Assembly: GCA_016946835.1 (NCBI GenBank)
Contig: JACVTC010000110.1
Coordinates: 138,501-202,500, forward strand
Direction: 5' to 3'
DNA from: Neocallimastix lanati (nom. inval.)
Lineage: Eukaryota > Neocallimastigomycota > Neocallimastigomycetes > Neocallimastigales > Neocallimastigaceae
Length of the DNA stretch: 64,000 bases
Each line of letters begins with the position of its first letter. Positions within the stretch are counted from its first letter, which is position 1. The position numbers and the translations under genes are program-made. Under the pieces are notes generated by a model that had not been told where the DNA came from, searched no databases, and saw nothing but the letters and a program-made list of their open reading frames with translations. This document shows, in pieces, positions 22,351 through 33,850 of this stretch.

Positions 22351-22779
22351 TAGATGAATTGAAGAATATAAACCCTAATATAAGACTACGTTTTAACCTT
22401 TCGTCAATTAGAACTCCCTCTTATTCGTGGTGAATTATGTTCTAGATTCAATTTCTCTGCTGACCTTTTTATTTTCCCTTTTTCAAAATATTACTAATTT
22501 TTTTCGCCATTCCTTCACTTATTGATAAACAATACTATTATTGATGAAATCTGAACGTTTGTTTATTGATTCTATCCAAGAGGAGTGTACGATTGTTCTT
22601 GGCACTTTCCACGGGAAACCTAAACCTCCTACTGACCTTCCATATTATCGGAATTCCCCATCCTCCCGCCTCTTCCAATTGTTTTCATACTTGTGATGCA
22701 ATTCGTTTATTTAAAAAATCATCTTCAATCCTCTTCTCCATCCCCCTCTTCTCTTATCTCTTCTGATCCTACTAAGTCT

Positions 22780-24250
22780 TCTCTTCAGGATGCCTTTGAC
22801 TTTTATAATGCTGCCTACAAACCAATTAATGACTCCTTTGCTCCTTAGTAATATCAGAAATCTATTCACAGGTATTCCTAATATAGAACTTCATTAATTT
22901 TATTACGTTACCCAGAGTTACTGATCAAATTAGTAAACTATCCTCTTCTAAGGCTTGTGGACAAGATGGCATCCATGCGATTATAAGGCTTGTGGACAAG
23001 ATGTCATCCATGCGATTATAAGGCTTGTGGACAAGATGTCATCCATGTGATTATATTAAAAGCCTGCTCCAGTTCTAGACTTGCTGCTTGCTATCTATTC
23101 CCTTTTTTAAATGTTGTGCCTCTCTTGGCGTCAACCCCATTAAGATGGAACGAATCCATCATTTTTTCCGATTCCAAAAAAAGTACTCTTCTTATTACAT
23201 CTAAGATCATAGACCTATTGCGCTTTACCAATATCTTTAGAACGCCTTTTTTGAATCCATTCTCCTTATAAAGTTTATTAGAACCAAACTCTCTATCCCT
23301 TTCGAACTCTGTCTTAATCAAGCTGGCTTTAAGATCAAGGCTATTCTACTATTACCCATGCTATATGTTTCCAATGAAACAGCTTGTTCTGGTTCTTCCT
23401 TTCAGTTTCATGTCTTCCTTGATTTAAAAAAAAAAAAAAACCTATGACTCAGTACCCTTAATAACCTTGGTTAATAAACTCATTAAAAGAAATATCCCTT
23501 CAGGCATTATCTCTCTATTAATTTCTCTCTTCACCTCCTGCACTACAAGAATCATTGTTAATGGTGAATTAACTGATAAAATTCAACTTTCCAGAGGACT
23601 CATGCAAAGGTGCTATTCTGGCTCTCCTTTTATTTAACATCTTTTATTGATGATCTTGCCTCCACACTTTCCTATAAATGGCCTATCGATCCCTTCCCTC
23701 ATAGCCTCTTTTTCGCTGATGACATCAAATTAAAATCATTCCTCTCTCTTAATAAACTCTAAGATATACTTGATATTTACTATCGCTGGTCACCTTGATA
23801 ATGGCATGGAATTTAATGTTTCAAAAATCTGACTTTCTTAACTGTCCGCTACTTAATTAATGAATCTAACTCTCCTCTTACTTTAGGTAACTCCCATTTA
23901 CCTGGTGTTGACTCTTATACTTATTACTTAGGATTTCCTCATACTTTCAAAGGCATCAACTGGTGTGAACATATCTTAAAGCTTCCTCCTTGAAAGCCCA
24001 TAATCTCTTACAATCCCTCTCTGACTACCAATACCTTTTGGAGTCCTGGTGTTAAGCTCACTATTTTTAGAACCTTTATTCGACCTTCTATGGAACATTC
24101 AGCCTGCCTTGCGATGTACTGGATGAGGAATAAATGTAAAACGTATGAAATCAAAAGAATACAATTCAATTCCGTTATTACTGATGGTTTTTTTTTTTTT
24201 TTTTGGATATCTAATTCTTGGAAATCTTAACATTTCCTCCGCGATCTTTG
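22780..24250 (+). pseudogene. LINE 1 reverse transcriptase relic
   Basis: Blocks in order are SSKACGQDGIHAIILKA (22943 onward, with a local triplication), a WNESIIF-type block near 23150, VFLDLKK-TYDSVP (23410-23455, split by a run of about 15 A), SRGLMQ with LLFNI (23590-23645), FIDDLAS, and FFADDIKL (23707-23733), which holds the catalytic pair. Further on, KLTIFRTFIRPSMEHSACL (about 24055-24110) is the usual LINE thumb block. Numerous indels and stops are present. Confidence 0.85.
22944..23055 (+). repeat. 35-bp tandem triplication inside LINE 1 RT
   Basis: AAGGCTTGTGGACAAGATG(G/T)CATCCATGCGATTAT occurs three times in a row. LINE 2 has it once, so the triplication arose after insertion. 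Confidence 0.85.
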
Positions 24251-24375
24251 GTATCCCGCCTTCTCTACTTCGTCCTTTTTTTGTTTATCTTGTGTAAACT
24301 TAAGAAAAACACATCATTCAAATGAATCCTTCGAATCCCCTTTCCTCTGCTTTTGCAAAAAACTAATATCAGAAA

Positions 24376-24700
24376 TAATCAATTCCTTACTAATACTTTT
24401 GGCTATAGAATAATCAATTCCTTACTAATACTTTTGGCTATAGAATAATCAATTCTTTACTAATACTTTTGGCTATAGAATAATCAATTCCTTACTAATA
24501 CTTTTGGCTATAGAATAATCAATTCCTTACTAATACTTTTGGCTATAGAATAATCAATTCCTTACTAATACTTTTGGCTATAGAATAATCAATTCCTTAC
24601 TAATACTTTTGGCTATAGAATAATCAATTCCTTACTAATACTTTTGGCTATAGAATAATCAATTCCTTACTAATACTTTTGGCTATAGAATAATTCAATT
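24376..24700 (+). repeat. 35-bp tandem repeat inside LINE 1, about 9 copies
   Basis: The unit AATAATCAATTCCTTACTA plus ATACTTTTGGCTATAG is repeated with almost no change. LINE 2 has a single related copy at about 29535-29575. There are no spacers, so it is not CRISPR-like. Confidence 0.9.
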
Positions 24701-24719
24701 ATAATTTTTTTTTTTTTCA

Positions 24720-25120
24720 ACATAGGCTATTTCCCCTAGAATCCCCTATAGACTACATAATGCTAATAGCTCTTCTCCGATCTCTTGATTTAGATTCCCT
24801 TAATTCCAAGACTTGGATAAATTAATTATTTCCTACCTTAGTAAATCTACCATGGCCTCTTGTATAATCCCTCTTGGCCAAGGGTCCTCCAATCCTTCTG
24901 CTCTTGAATTTTATAATCACACCCCTATGCTACTTGACAGGTGTGTGTTTATCCGTGACTCTATCACTCGTAACCGTGCCTTGCAATGGCGATCTAATTC
25001 CTTTAGCAATACTTCAATTATTTGTCCTAATTATAAGAAAAAATTTTAACAGAGGCGCATGTTAATTTTTGCAATATCTTTGGGTGGAATCCTCCCTTCC
25101 TTCTCAAAATAAACAACTGG
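24720..25120 (+). pseudogene. LINE 1 C-terminal region relic
   Basis: Fragments read in several frames match LINE 2 at 29600-30110: LTGVCLSVTLS, and a block containing CPNYKKKFNRGAC. The pattern Cys-x-x-Tyr with downstream Asn-Arg and His (in the alternative frame NRGAHVN) suggests a worn Cys/His finger, common after the RT of LINEs. Function is not determinable. Confidence 0.45.
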
Positions 25121-25663
25121 TCCCAATTTTTAATGAGGACCTTCTTCTTAATTCATAACCTTTCCTTCTTTCCTATAATATTATTGATTCCCTTCTCAAT
25201 CACCATGAATATTCTGCTTTTTTGTCAAGCTATTGACTACCTGGATTAGTTTCAGCTCTTCTCCTCATTCTTCTACTGCTACAACAAAAAGTTATCTCAA
25301 AAAAAAAAAAAAAAAAACGATCACGATCTTCATCTTCAACTATTGTTACTTCCACTAGGAAAAAAAGGAAAAATTTTCTTGATAATTATTTTATCTCTAT
25401 TTCTTAATTTTTATTTTTACTTTTATTTTTATTTCTTATTTTTATTTCTTATTTTCTCCCTTCTATATTATCTATATTGTATTTTAAATACCATGTAGCT
25501 TTTTATTTTTTATCTTTTTCATGTATTATTACTTCTCTTTGATACATGCATTATTTTTACTCATGTATTACTTCTCTTTGATACATGTATTATTTTTATT
25601 CATGTATTTTTTTTTTATTTTATGTATTAAATCACTTTAATAAATTAATAAACGTGTATAAAA

Positions 25664-25680
25664 CCCCAGCCCCTAACCCT
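25664..25680 (+). repeat. telomere-like junction between LINE 1 and LINE 2
   Basis: CCCCAGCCCCTAACCCT directly after GTATAAAA at the 3' end of LINE 1 and about 20 bp before the first ATG of LINE 2. One perfect and two imperfect CCCTAA units. Confidence 0.75.
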
Positions 25681-25700
25681 CGTCTCTGCTTTTTCTAAAA

Positions 25701-26280
25701 ATGGGTATCCAAGTCTGGCAACTCAAAGAGCATCTCCTTCATTTGGTAATTAATAACATTTGTGAAATTATTCTTCACAAGAAATACTCCTCCTCGTTTA
25801 TTGAAATCGTTCAACCAGCTGGAATCTTTAAGATCCTTAAAGATTTTAATCCATCATGTTGTTATTGATCCCCAATGCTACTCCAAGAACTTAAGGCTTC
25901 CATCAAATCTAAGTTCATCAAAAGATGTCAATCCATTATTTCACGTAATACTTTCTCCTTCTACCGTTAAAGAATTCTTTTTTACTATGCTCAATTCTGT
26001 TAACTCCCACCATTAAGTTCTTTGAATTCTTCTTCTTCTTCTGACTCTACTTCTGGTTCCTTTCCTGATTTTGGTTCTGGCTCTACTCCTGGTTTTGACC
26101 CTGGCTCTACTTCTCGTTCTACTTCTGTATCCTCTCCTGCTTCTGATTCTGGTTCTAATTCTGACTCTGGTTCTGACTCTGGTTCTGACTCTGGTTCTGG
26201 CCCTATGCTTCTACTTCTGGTTCCGGTTCAAATTCTAACTCTTAATACTATTTTCTTCCTCTTCATGAAAACCTCCGGTT
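25701..26280 (+). pseudogene. LINE 2 first open frame (ORF1-like) with Ser-rich tail
   Basis: The first ATG after the telomere-like junction gives MGIQVWQLKEHLLHLVINN and continues through PAGIFKILKDFNPSCCY to a TGA near 25868. It then goes on in the same frame (LKASIKSKFIKRCQSII) to later stops. From about 26016 a Ser/Gly/Asp-rich stretch follows (repeated Asp-Ser-Gly-Ser). Its position before the endonuclease fits a LINE ORF1 or N-terminal extension. No known domain is recognised. Confidence 0.5.
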
Positions 26281-26439
26281 AGAAATGGGTCATTCTTTTC
26301 TTCTCTGATGACCTTCTACTGTTGACCCCTACTACCTTCCTCTCAAAGTTACCACAGCAAGCTTCTGATTCTCTTCCTTCCTTCCTTCCTTCCTTCAATG
26401 AATTGTTGGATGATTCCTCCTTGTTGATCCTCCTTCTCC

Positions 26440-27260
26440 TCCACCCACCCATCAACAACAACATTTCTGTCATGTTTGCTAATGTCTTGTGGTTTTGGGC
26501 ATAAGAAAAGACCTATTGTTTATTTTTTTTTTTTTTGATTCCCTTTATCTTTAATTATAAACATAATATTTTATTGCTGAATCGTGGTTCTTTAATGATG
26601 AAACTATTAGTCGCAATAAATTTTTTTTTGATTGCTTCATCTAATCAAACCCCCCTTAAACCTTCTATTGGTTCACTACAAAGGTGGTATTTATTGTTTT
26701 TGCTCAACAAAAATTAGTTCACTACAAAGGTGGTATTTATTGTTTTTGCTCAACAAAAATTAGTTCACTACAAAGGTGGTATTTATTGTTTTTTGCTCAA
26801 CAAAAAATATCGTCCCCTTTAATTCACATCCTTGATTCAACGTTTTAAACTCTATTACTTTATTTCCATTTTCCCGAAAAGTTAAAAAAAAAAAAGCTAT
26901 TTTATTTAACAACCTTCATGATCAGATGCAGAGATTTCGCGATGGAAGTTCAATCTGAATTCCAATCCTTCCCTTATCCTTGGTGATGTTAATATTGACT
27001 TTTTTTGTAAAACGGTCTAAGTTTAATCAGCGCCACAACATCACCATTCTCCACTTGCAATGCTTTACGTCTTTCTAGATTAATTTAATTACCTTCTACT
27101 TGGTGCTAATCTTTCTAAGCTTGAGGCTGCCTTTTGCTTCTCTAGTTGTCTTTGGTGCTTTCCCTCTCTCGATTCTTCGTTGTCCTTTCCCTTCCGATCA
27201 TCCTATGCTTATTGTATCCTTTCCCCTGTTCTTTGAAGAGAAGAATTTAAATATTTTGTA
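26440..27260 (+). pseudogene. LINE 2 EEP endonuclease relic
   Basis: NNNISVMFANV then a GFGHKKRPIVY-like block (26450-26520), AESWFFNDETISRNKFFF near 26576-26630, HYKGGIYCF-like repeats at 26670-26800, SLILGDVNIDF at about 26970-27002, and FPSDHPMLIVSFP near 27190-27230. These match LINE 1 block by block. A 47-bp segment containing TTCACTACAAAGGTGGTATT is triplicated (about 26668-26810). Frames are broken. Confidence 0.78.
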
Positions 27261-27639
27261 ACAAAATAAGATTTAAATCTTTCGTCAACTTGACCTTCCC
27301 TCTTATTCGAGGTAAATTATGCTCAAAATTTAAGATCTCTTCGGCTGTTCTCCTTATTCCTCTCTTTTTTTCTTAGTATATTCCTAATCTCTTTTCGTCA
27401 AGCTTTCACTTACTAAAAAAAAAAAAAAAACAAATCAATCCTTGATGAATCTGAACGGTTTAATTCATTGATTCTATCCAAGAGGAGTGTACTATTGTGT
27501 TCTTGGGACCTTCCACTTGGGAAAACCTAAACAATCCATCTATCTATCTTTCCTCATTCTCAGAATTCCCCATTCTTCTCTCGTCTTTCCAGTTAGTTGT
27601 TTCCAAACACCTTATGATGCCATTTAGATTATTTAAAAA

Positions 27640-29260
27640 AGTTCACCTTCCAAATCTTTCATCTCTTTCTCCTTTCCTCTCTTATCTCTTCCTGACCCTA
27701 CTAAATCTGCTCTACAGGAGATGCTTTTGACTTTTTTATAAATTCTTGCTTAATAAACCAATTAACGATTCCTTTTACGCCTTGGTAAAAAAAATTAGAG
27801 TAATTATTTATAGGTATTCCTGATGAAGATTTCGTTTTAACTTTAACTTTATAACCCCATCCCCGAGTTTACTGACCAAATTAATAAAACTTTCTTCTTC
27901 TAAGGCTTGTGGTCAAGATGGCAATTCATGCTATCATTTTAAAAGGCTATTCTAATTCTAGAATTTTCTACTACTATTTTTACTCTCTTTTTTAATTTGT
28001 TGTGCTTCCTTTGGGGGTGTTAAACTCCATTAAGGTGGAAATGAGTCTCATTATCTTCCCCATCCCAAAAAAAAAAAAAAAAAAGTCCTCTTCTCGTTAA
28101 TATTCAAATGATTATAGACCTATATAGCACTTTACAAATATTTTCAGAAGATGATTTAAATCCATTCTTCTTAAGTTCATTAGATCTAAATTTTCCATAT
28201 TTTTTTTTTTTTTTTTGGGGGGGGGGCTTTGTCCCTAATTAAGCTAGGGTTTCGGTCTGGATACTCTACTATACACTCATGCTATCGTTTCTAATGAAAC
28301 AGCATGTTCTTGGATCCTCCCTTCAATTTCACCGTATTCCCTTGACTTTAAGGAAAGCATAGAACTCCGGTACCTCTAGTAACACTGGTTAAATAAACTT
28401 ATAAAATAGAAATTATTCCTGTCTGGTATTATTTCTCTTTTCGTCTCCCTTTTTTACTTCCTTGTACTACAAGAATCCTTTGTTAATGGTGAATTAACTA
28501 GTAAAAATAACAACTTTCGCGAGGACTCTCATGCAGGGTGCTATCTTGGCTCTACTCCTTTTTTTTTTTTTTTTTAACATTTTTATTGATGACCTAGGCT
28601 CCACTCCTTTTTTTTTTTTTTTTTAACATTTTTATTGATGACCTAGGCTCATCACTTTCTAGTAAATGGTCCCTAAGGATCCCTTCCCTTCCCCCCCACA
28701 GCCTTTTTACTTCTTCTTTGCTGACGATATTAAATTAAATTAAACCATTCTTTCCTTGAAAATCTACAAGATATGCTTAAATATCTGTTATCGTTGGTCT
28801 CTCTCTTTGATAATGGTAATGGAATTTTAACGTTTCAAAAAATCTGCCTTTCCTATCTGTACCTTCTCTTTGATAATGGTAATGGAATTTTAACGTTTCA
28901 AAAAATCTGCCTTTCTTATCTGTACCTTCTCTTTTATAATAAATCTAACTCTACTCTTACCTTTAGGTAAACTCACTACTTCCCTACCGGTGTAGACTCT
29001 TATATACTATATATTTGGGCTTTTCCCCCCCCTCTCCATACCTTTTAAGGGTATTAATTGGAAAGAAGATCTTAAAAATGCTACTTTGAAAGCCCATAAC
29101 CCATAACCTCCTTCCTTCAATCCCTTTCTAATGATCAATAGCTTTGGACGGACGGACTCCTTGGCGTTAAAGCTCACTATCTTCAGAACTTTTTTATTCG
29201 ACCTTCTATATGGAACATTCTGCCTGCCTCGCGTTATATACTGGATGAGGAAATAGTTGT
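27640..29260 (+). pseudogene. LINE 2 reverse transcriptase relic
   Basis: ACGQDG at about 27904-27922, HYLPHPKK near 28050, a decayed motif A region near 28330-28375, NIFIDDLGS (28577-28612, repeated at 28622-28650), FFADDIKLN at 28716-28742 with the catalytic pair, and a KLTIFRTFIRPSIWNILPA-like block at about 29168-29230. Local duplications of 40-90 bp occur at 28550-28650 and 28795-28935. Not translatable. Confidence 0.8.
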
Positions 29261-29936
29261 AAAAAAAAAAAAAAAAAAAACCAACGAAATAAAAGAATAG
29301 AATTCTGTTTATTACTGATAGTCTTTTTTTTTTTTTGGGGGGTCTCTTAACTCTTTGAAAAATTTTAATACTACACACATGTGCTATCTTTGGTATCCCC
29401 CTCCCCCTTCTCTCTACTTCGTTCTTTTTTTTTTTTTTGCCTAGCCTTTAAAGCTTAGAAAAAATTATATTCGTCAAATGAATCCTTTCAAATTCCTTAT
29501 CCTCCTCTTCCTTCTCCTCTATTACAAATATACTGGAATAATCAATTCCTCACTAACTCCTTTTGGTTATATAGGATTAATTTAACTATAATATCTTTCA
29601 ACATAATCTTTTCCCACTTGAACCCTCCCCCCCCCCTCAGATTACATAATCCTAATAGTTCTGCCCCCAGTATCTGAATTTAACTCTCTTTAATACTAGA
29701 CTAGACAAACTAATTATTTTCCCATTTAACCCTAATCTATTATGGCTTCCTGTTATTATCCCCTTTGACCAGGGTCTCCAAATCCTTCTACCCTAGAATT
29801 TTATAACCATACAACATGCTACTTGACAGGTGTGTGTGTGTTTTTTATTCGTGATTCTATTTTACTCGCAATTATGTGTTATTATGGCGAACTAATTCTT
29901 TTGGTAATACTCTTTCATTATCTGCCCCTATAGGCA

Positions 29937-30105
29937 AGAAATAAATTCAAATTCAACCGAGCACATGTCAACCTTTTGCAATATCTTTGGTTTGGAATCC
30001 TCCCCTTTCTTTATAATACAAGAAATAAATTCAAATTCAACCGAGCACATGTCAACCTTTTGCAATATCTTTGGTTTGGAATCCTCCCCTTTCTTTATAA
30101 TTAAA
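29937..30105 (+). repeat. tandem duplication in LINE 2 3' coding part
   Basis: Two copies of about 80 bp, each containing AAATTCAAATTCAACCGAGC and TTGGTTTGGAATCCTCCCC. Confidence 0.85.
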
Positions 30106-30575
30106 CATTGGCACTGTCTCAAAGAAGATTCTTTTGTTATTTCACCCCCTTTCCCTCCCCCCCCCCATCATCATATAATATTCTTTGATTCTTCTTTTGA
30201 ACCACCATTGAATATTCCTCATTCCGTCAAGCTATTGACTATTTGGAGAGCTTTTAGCTCTTCTAAAAAAATTCAACTTATTTCTAAATAATCATCGCAT
30301 TTCTAGAAAGCACTCTAGAAACTCCTTCATCTGCTATTCTACCCGCTGTGAAAAAAAAAGTTCTTCTTAATTTCTAGATTATCTTTATTTTTTCTTTTTT
30401 TTTTTTTTCTTTTTTTTTCAATTTTATATCTTTTATTAATTTATTTTTATTTAATTCATATATCTATTACTTTTTTTTTTTATCTATCCTATGAATTTTA
30501 TTTACTCTAATATCCATGTAGTAATTAAATCATGTATTTAATAACTTTAATAAATTGAATAAACGCTGTATAAAA

Positions 30576-30591
30576 CCCTAACCCTAACCCT
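30576..30591 (+). repeat. telomere-type repeat at LINE 2 3' end
   Basis: CCCTAACCCTAACCCT directly following GCTGTATAAAA. Almost three perfect units, C-rich strand in the sense of the element. Confidence 0.85.
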
Positions 30592-31948
30592 CTTCAATCT
30601 CAAATCATTAGAGCTTTCAAATTTAATGCATAACAGTATTACAAAGGGTTCTTTCTTCCTATGTCTTATATTCTAGGGTGTTCTGTTAAAAAAAATCTTA
30701 GAGTTATTTTTGTTAGTTGTCAAATACTAAAGGTAGTACCACAATTATTTCATCATTCACCGTCGTTATTGTATTATAAAATAAAAAAAAAAAAAAAAAA
30801 ACAATGAAAATGGTAATCAAAAAATTTACTCTAATGAAACTTGAATTAATTACTTCAGGAACTTGAATTTTATTAATGATAATTTCATCGTTCTTTATTT
30901 TTGTTTAAAAAAAAAAAAAAAAAAAAAAAAATTTTTTTTTCCTATCTTATCCTAAATTATATTTACTACATTATATTTAATAAATAACATTAATTCCATT
31001 AATAAATAATAAATATATATATATTATCAAAATAACATTAAAAAAAAATATATAACGACAACAAATGATTATCAACAGAAACAAAAAACAAAAACAGAAG
31101 CAAAAACAAGAACAAAAACAAAAAAAAAAAAAAATAAAATAAATTTATCAATTTTTTTTTTTTTTTTGAAAGTTTGAGAAAAAATTTAAAAATGTAATTG
31201 AAAAGATAATTAATGAAAAAATTTTGAAAGTATTTGTAAATCAAAAATAAAATAAAAATGAAAAAGAAGTAAATATAGTTTTTTCTTTATCTTTCCGAAA
31301 ATTACAGAACTCTACTACTAACAGAATTTGTTGAAAATTGTTTAAAAAAAATTAAATATATAAAAGAAAATAAGAAAAAAAAAAAAAAAAGAAAAATGTT
31401 ATAAAAACGAGTAAAATATAAAATTAAAAAAAAAAAAAAAAAAGGAAAATATATAATTAAAAAATATAATTAAAAAGTTTAAAGTGAACATATATTTCAA
31501 AAGAATTAAATTAAATTTTACTTATTAAAAAGTTCACTATTTGGATTTGGTTTAAAGTTAACGTTGTTTGAAGAGTTCTGTAAATAATTAATTCAGAACA
31601 AATAAAATATAGGGGCTTTATTAATATTTTAATTCAAAATATAAAATCTAGAAATATTTACATCTTGACAATTAATCTTTAAAGTGATATATGTAAAAAG
31701 CTATAAGAAACCATCTATATTATTAAAAAAAACTGTTTTTAAGTTATTAATATTTTACAATATATTGTCAATATTATTTCAGTATTCAGTAAAAAAAAAT
31801 AAGTTTCTTTTTTTTAATTAATGTGTCTCAAATTTGAATTTTCATCATAAATGTTAAGTTATTAAGTATATTACTGTTATAGATAAATATAAATTTTGAA
31901 AGAAACATGATATATGTGCAGTAACTTATTCAGCAATCATTGTATTTC
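30592..31948. other. AT-rich DNA, possible copia relic
   Basis: No open frame of note. The stretch 30600-30780 is less AT-biased but unrecognised. AAAGTTCACTATTTGGATTTGG near 31530 is weakly similar to the copia RT block encoding KALYGLK. It lies 1.15 kb before an orphan copia LTR, the distance seen in elements A and C. This is suggestive only. Confidence 0.35.
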
Positions 31949-32490
31949 AAAATCTATACTTTATATTCTTTTTATTATATAAAATTTTTCATTAAAATCT
32001 ATACTTTATATTCTTTTTATTATATAAAATTTTTCATTAAAATCTATACTTTATATTCTTTTTATTATATAAAATTTTTCATTAAAATCTATACTTTATA
32101 TTCTTTTTATTATATAAAATTTTTCATTAAAATCTATACTTTATATTCTTTTTATTATATAAAATTTTTCATTAAAATCTATACTTTATATTCTTTTTAT
32201 TATATAAAATTTTTCATTAAAATCTATACTTTATATTCTTTTTATTATATAAAATTTTTCATTAAAATCTATACTTTATATTCTTTTTATTATATAAAAT
32301 TTTTCATTAAAATCTATACTTTATATTCTTTTTATTATATAAAATTTTTCATTAAAATCTATACTTTATATTCTTTTTATTATATAAAATTTTTCATTAA
32401 AATCTATACTTTATATTCTTTTTATTATATAAAATTTTTCATTAAAATCTATACTTTATATTCTTTTTATTATATAAAATTTTTTCATTA
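31949..32490 (+). repeat. 45-bp tandem repeat, 12 nearly identical copies
   Basis: The unit contains AAAATCTATACTTTATATTC, TTTTTATTATATAA and AATTTTTCATT. As 45 is a multiple of three it creates a 183-codon frame repeating IKIYTLYSFYYIKFF, which I regard as a by-product, not a gene. Two more diverged units follow to about 32545. Confidence 0.93.
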
Positions 32491-32665
32491 AAATTTATGT
32501 AATAGTATTCTTTTTATTATATAAAATTTTTTCATTAAAATTTATGTATAGTATTAAAGACTAATTATTATTTATTAATCTATGCTAAAATCTAAAAACT
32601 GATATATTTTTTTTTTTTTTTTATATTTTATATTCCTATTCAACTCTAACTTTTATCCAAGTTAG

Positions 32666-32680
32666 ATTTGAGTGGGGGAA
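32666..32680 (+). other. copia-type polypurine tract
   Basis: GATTTGAGTGGGGGAA directly before an LTR-like start TGTTAGAAAT, as in elements A, B and C. Confidence 0.6.
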
Positions 32681-32897
32681 TGTTAGAAATATAAATATTA
32701 AAAGTTTATAATTATATTAATCTAAAGAGTAATGTTATATATATTAATATATTGTGTATATGGTATGTGACCAATAATATTGATAAGCCACATATATTAA
32801 TAACCATAAATACCATAAAAATGATAATATGAAATAATATACTGTTCTTATATTTTTTTTTTTTTTTTAAATTAATAAAAAGATTCTTATTTTAACA
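32681..32897 (+). repeat. orphan copia-type LTR
   Basis: Begins TGTTAGAAATATAAATATT, ends TTTTAACA, so the termini form TGTTA...TAACA as in copia A. Its core, GGTATGTGACCAATAATATTG, does not match A, B or C, so it is a fourth family. It is preceded by a polypurine tract but no coding domain is clearly readable upstream: the internal region is lost or replaced by repeats. Confidence 0.6.
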
Positions 32898-33230
32898 TAT
32901 TTTCTATATAATAATTTTTTTTTTATATATATTTTTTTATTTTCTATATAAAATACTTTTTTTTTATATATATATATTATATATATATTTTATTTCTTAT
33001 ATATATATTTATAATTTTTATACTTTTACAATAAAATTAATTATTATTAACTTTTTTTTTTTTTAAAAATATTTTATACTTTATAGATATATTTTATATT
33101 TTATAGATACATTTTATATTTTATATTATTTTAATACTATTGTTTACTTTAAATATTAATCTTTATATTTCTATTTTATTTTTATTTTTAATTTATTATT
33201 TTTTTTTTCCTATTTAATATTTTTATGGAA
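32898..33230. other. AT-rich DNA
   Basis: T-runs and TATATA tracts only; two loose copies of ATATTTTATA(C/T)TTTATAGAT. Nothing coding. Confidence 0.5.
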
Positions 33231-33850
33231 ATTAATATTTGATATAGAATGAAACTTTAAATAATAATAAATTAAGAAATATATAAAGTTATATAGATTA
33301 TATAGTTATAAAATTATTAAATAGTTAATTTTATTATAACTTTATTAACTTTTAATTTAATATTATTTAATAAAATGTCATTGTTAGAAATGTAAATAAC
33401 TACTATAATTTAATATTATTTAATAAAATGTTAATTGTTAGAAATGTAAAAAAAATACTGAAGTAAAAAAATAATTGTTTATATAAGAAAGTACTTTAAT
33501 TTAGAGAATTAGTATAAATTAGAATATAAAATATTTCTTTAGAAATTGTTACTAATTATCCAGAAAAATTAGAAATATAATTATTAGATTAATATGAATG
33601 AATTGAATTATTTTTTATTAAGAGATTTACTAATTACCTGTTTAAAAGAATTAGTATTATAAAATTTATTAAAATTATTGTATAGGTTTACTAATGACCT
33701 GTTTTAAAGATTAGTATTATAACAAAAGATAATAAAATTTTAATAATAAAACAAATTATTTTATTTAATTATTTTTATAAATAATTTTATTTAAGGGTAA
33801 ATAGATAAAGATGGGAAACATAATATATTAATTTCCATCCTTTATCATTT
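33231..33850 (+). repeat. dispersed repeat, copy 1
   Basis: Shares an ordered set of blocks with 37480-38420: AAACTTTAAATAATAATAAATTA near the start, repeated (G/A)TTAGAAATG, TAGTATAAATTAGAATA, TTTACTAATGACCTGTTTTAAAGATTAGTAT, and AGATAAAGATGGGAA near the end. It is probably an uncharacterised mobile element or its relic, with no coding capacity seen. Confidence 0.5.

Larger units (their letters stand above)
21391..25680 (+). mobile_element. degenerate non-LTR retrotransposon (LINE 1)
   Basis: This is a C/T-rich coding relic of about 4.3 kb, in sharp contrast to the surrounding AT DNA. It has a Ser-rich leader, an exonuclease-endonuclease-phosphatase (EEP) endonuclease, a LINE reverse transcriptase, and a C-terminal Cys/His patch (CPNYKKKFNRG). 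Every domain is broken by frame changes, stops and homopolymer runs. The 3' untranslated part has several CATGTATTA motifs and ends AATAAACGTGTATAAAACCCC followed by CCCTAACCCT. It appears 5'-shortened relative to LINE 2. It is followed without spacer by LINE 2 in the same orientation. Confidence 0.85.
25681..30591 (+). mobile_element. degenerate non-LTR retrotransposon (LINE 2)
   Basis: A second relic, about 4.9 kb, in the same order and orientation as LINE 1 but longer at its 5' end. It has a first open frame (25701 onward), a Ser/Gly-rich stretch, EEP endonuclease, RT, and a C-terminal region. It ends AATAAACGCTGTATAAAACCC then TAACCCTAACCCT. Decay includes many homopolymer runs of T, A, C and G (for example poly-T then poly-G near 28202-28226, poly-C near 29025 and 29630) and short tandem duplications. 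Confidence 0.85.

Noticed and set aside
24376-24700. Regular 35-bp repeats that could suggest a CRISPR array
   Set aside because: Units are contiguous without spacers and lie in a eukaryotic LINE relic.
28773-30291. Short frames on either strand of LINE 2
   Set aside because: No frame stays with the conserved RT blocks; they are fragments of a dead element and its local duplications.
30600-31940. Copia RT remnant upstream of the orphan LTR
   Set aside because: Only one weak block (near 31530) resembles RT; not enough to call a coding relic.
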